NCBI GenBank assembly: GCA_017463325.1 | Contig: JAFTPK010000006.1 | Span: 1-64,000, forward strand | From: Clostridia bacterium | GTDB lineage: Bacteria > Bacillota > Clostridia > Christensenellales > Borkfalkiaceae | DNA length: 64,000 bases | Direction: 5' to 3' | In this document: one piece after another, positions 63,066 through 64,000 of the stretch | Position numbering within the stretch: position 1 is the stretch's first letter | How the letters are laid out: each line of letters starts with the position of its first letter | Notes under the pieces: generated by a model | The model's input: only the letters and a program-made list of their open reading frames with translations | Told to the model about the DNA's origin: nothing | The model's database searches: none | Position numbers and translations under genes: made by a program

Positions 63066-64000
63066 TTATTTTTCCGCCGCCTTTTTCTTTGCGAGAATGT
63101 GCATTGCGCACTCCACCCGCTTTTTCATCATATCGCAAGTGACCTCGTACGGATCGTTCACGTCGCCGTTGAAATGATAGTTGTTGGCGTTGCACCCGCC
63201 CGAGCAGATGAATTTCGCAAAACAGCCGTCGCATTTTTTACGGGTAAACAGACAAGACGACGCGAATTTTTCCCGTATTTCAGGCTTCGTGATCCCCTCC
63301 CAGACGTTCCCCATGTAAAATTCCTTATCCGAGGCAAACTGGTGACAGGGATAAAGATCGCCGCTTGGAAGAACGGAGAAATATTCGTTGCCCGCGCCGC
63401 ACGCCGAAACGCGCTTGGAAAGACAAGGTCCGCCTTCGAGGTCGATATTGAAATGGAAGAAATTAAAACCCTCTCCCTTTTCGTACTTTTCCAAATACCT
63501 CTCGCAAAGCTCCTCGTACTCCCTTTCAATCGCGGGAATATGCTCCTGTTTGATTTGCAGATCGTCTATATCGGTAACGACAGGCTCCATGGAAATACTG
63601 TCAAAGCCCTGCTCTGCAAGGAAAAGAACGTCCTTAGAAAAATCCAAATTTTTCGAGGTAAACGTGCCGCGTACGTAGTAGCTTTTCTCCCCGCGAGAAC
63701 GAACGAAATTTTTGATTTTATCAATAATCAACGCGTACGTGCCCTTGCCGTTGGGGGTTTTTCTAATCGCGTCGTGCACCTCGGGACGGCCGTCAAGCGA
63801 AAGCACGACGTTCTCCATCTCCGTATTGAAAAATTCAATAATCTCGTCGTTTAAAAGCAAGGCGTTCGTCGTCGTGGTAAACAGGAATTTCTTTCCCGCT
63901 TTCGCCCCCTCCTCTTTCGCATACGCCACCGTTTCTTTCAGCACGTCGAAATTCATGAGCGGCTCGCCACCGAAAAAGTCCATTTCCAACACCTTGCGTT
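63066..64000 (-). CDS. SCIFF peptide radical SAM maturase (partial)
   Basis: The C-terminal ~310 residues of a radical SAM enzyme; the N-terminus with the CxxxCxxC cluster lies beyond the right edge. MDFFGGEPLMNF (SAM-binding) is near the edge, and a SPASM-type C-terminus has cysteines in CLSKRVSACGAG, LYPCHQF, CLFTRKKCDGCFAKFICSGGC and a last one in EVTCDMM. It matches ScfB/CteB, which forms thioether bonds in the SCIFF peptide. The peptide gene (scfA) normally lies just upstream, so outside this window. secD follows after 170 bases. Confidence 0.88.
   Translation of the reverse strand, partial: RKVLEMDFFGGEPLMNFDVLKETVAYAKEEGAKAGKKFLFTTTTNALLLNDEIIEFFNTEMENVVLSLDGRPEVHDAIRKTPNGKGTYALIIDKIKNFVRSRGEKSYYVRGTFTSKNLDFSKDVLFLAEQGFDSISMEPVVTDIDDLQIKQEHIPAIEREYEELCERYLEKYEKGEGFNFFHFNIDLEGGPCLSKRVSACGAGNEYFSVLPSGDLYPCHQFASDKEFYMGNVWEGITKPEIREKFASSCLFTRKKCDGCFAKFICSGGCNANNYHFNGDVNDPYEVTCDMMKKRVECAMHILAKKKAAEK

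Overview
The window looks like a chromosomal segment of a spore-forming member of the Clostridia, probably an uncultured or gut lineage. The evidence is a set of lineage markers: the sigma-E processing protease SpoIIGA next to SigE and SigG, a YlmC/YmxH sporulation PRC-barrel protein, a VanW protein, HemZ, and a SCIFF-type radical SAM maturase beside SecD/SecF. Strong Gram-positive ribosome binding sites precede most genes, and many promoters match TTGACA-N17-TATAAT. Nearly all genes lie on the minus strand. The exceptions are a small XRE regulator and the dnaA-mnmG pair. I see no tRNA, rRNA gene body, CRISPR array or intact transposase in the window.

Layout. 1-0.4 kb: no gene, but a strong leftward promoter whose transcript leaves the window. 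0.4-5.1 kb: FmdB-like zinc ribbon, CorA transporter, a stand-alone structured RNA (possibly 6S), an M1 metallopeptidase lipoprotein, an M23 peptidase, a small exported protein and a HIT protein. 5.1-8.5 kb: luxS, mtaB, rsmE and prmA. 8.6-18.6 kb: the DnaJ/DnaK/GrpE chaperone block, split by two leucine-rich-repeat lipoproteins, a secreted protein of unknown function and a short-chain dehydrogenase. 18.7-21.5 kb: yhbY, obgE and ddl. 21.5-26 kb: a membrane-domain MurF, an alpha/beta hydrolase with an apparent ACG start, rimI, tsaB, tsaE and an ECF S-component, all behind one consensus promoter. 26-28.7 kb: a two-component system and ymxH. 28.7-29.9 kb: a membrane-anchored trypsin-like protease divergent from an XRE regulator. 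29.9-32.5 kb: sigG, sigE, spoIIGA. 32.5-44.3 kb: a long housekeeping run (yraN, rnhB, ylqF, trmD, an ABC exporter, ftsY, smc, rnc, plsX, asnS). 44.4-49.8 kb: vanW and recF divergent from dnaA and mnmG. 49.8-64 kb: a GT2 glycosyltransferase, pnp, rpsO, hemZ, an MBL hydrolase, relA, recJ, secF, secD and the partial SCIFF maturase.

How the genes work together. Several operons can be read directly. ddl and murF make and attach D-Ala-D-Ala to the peptidoglycan precursor. tsaE/tsaB and mtaB act in series on tRNA A37 (t6A, then ms2t6A). spoIIGA-sigE-sigG form a sporulation cascade whose promoter carries two Spo0A-like boxes. secD/secF sit next to a maturase for an exported, modified peptide.

The most unusual features are: (i) the chaperone block interrupted on both sides by paralogous LRR lipoprotein modules carrying the same ~110-bp promoter region; (ii) an XRE/membrane-protease pair with face-to-face promoters that share one palindromic -10 and carry three TGTACA sites; (iii) two copies of a ~124-bp palindromic repeat ending at the stop codons of grpE and sigE; (iv) a 277-bp MITE with TA ends and ~27-bp inverted repeats, one end supplying the relA stop codon.
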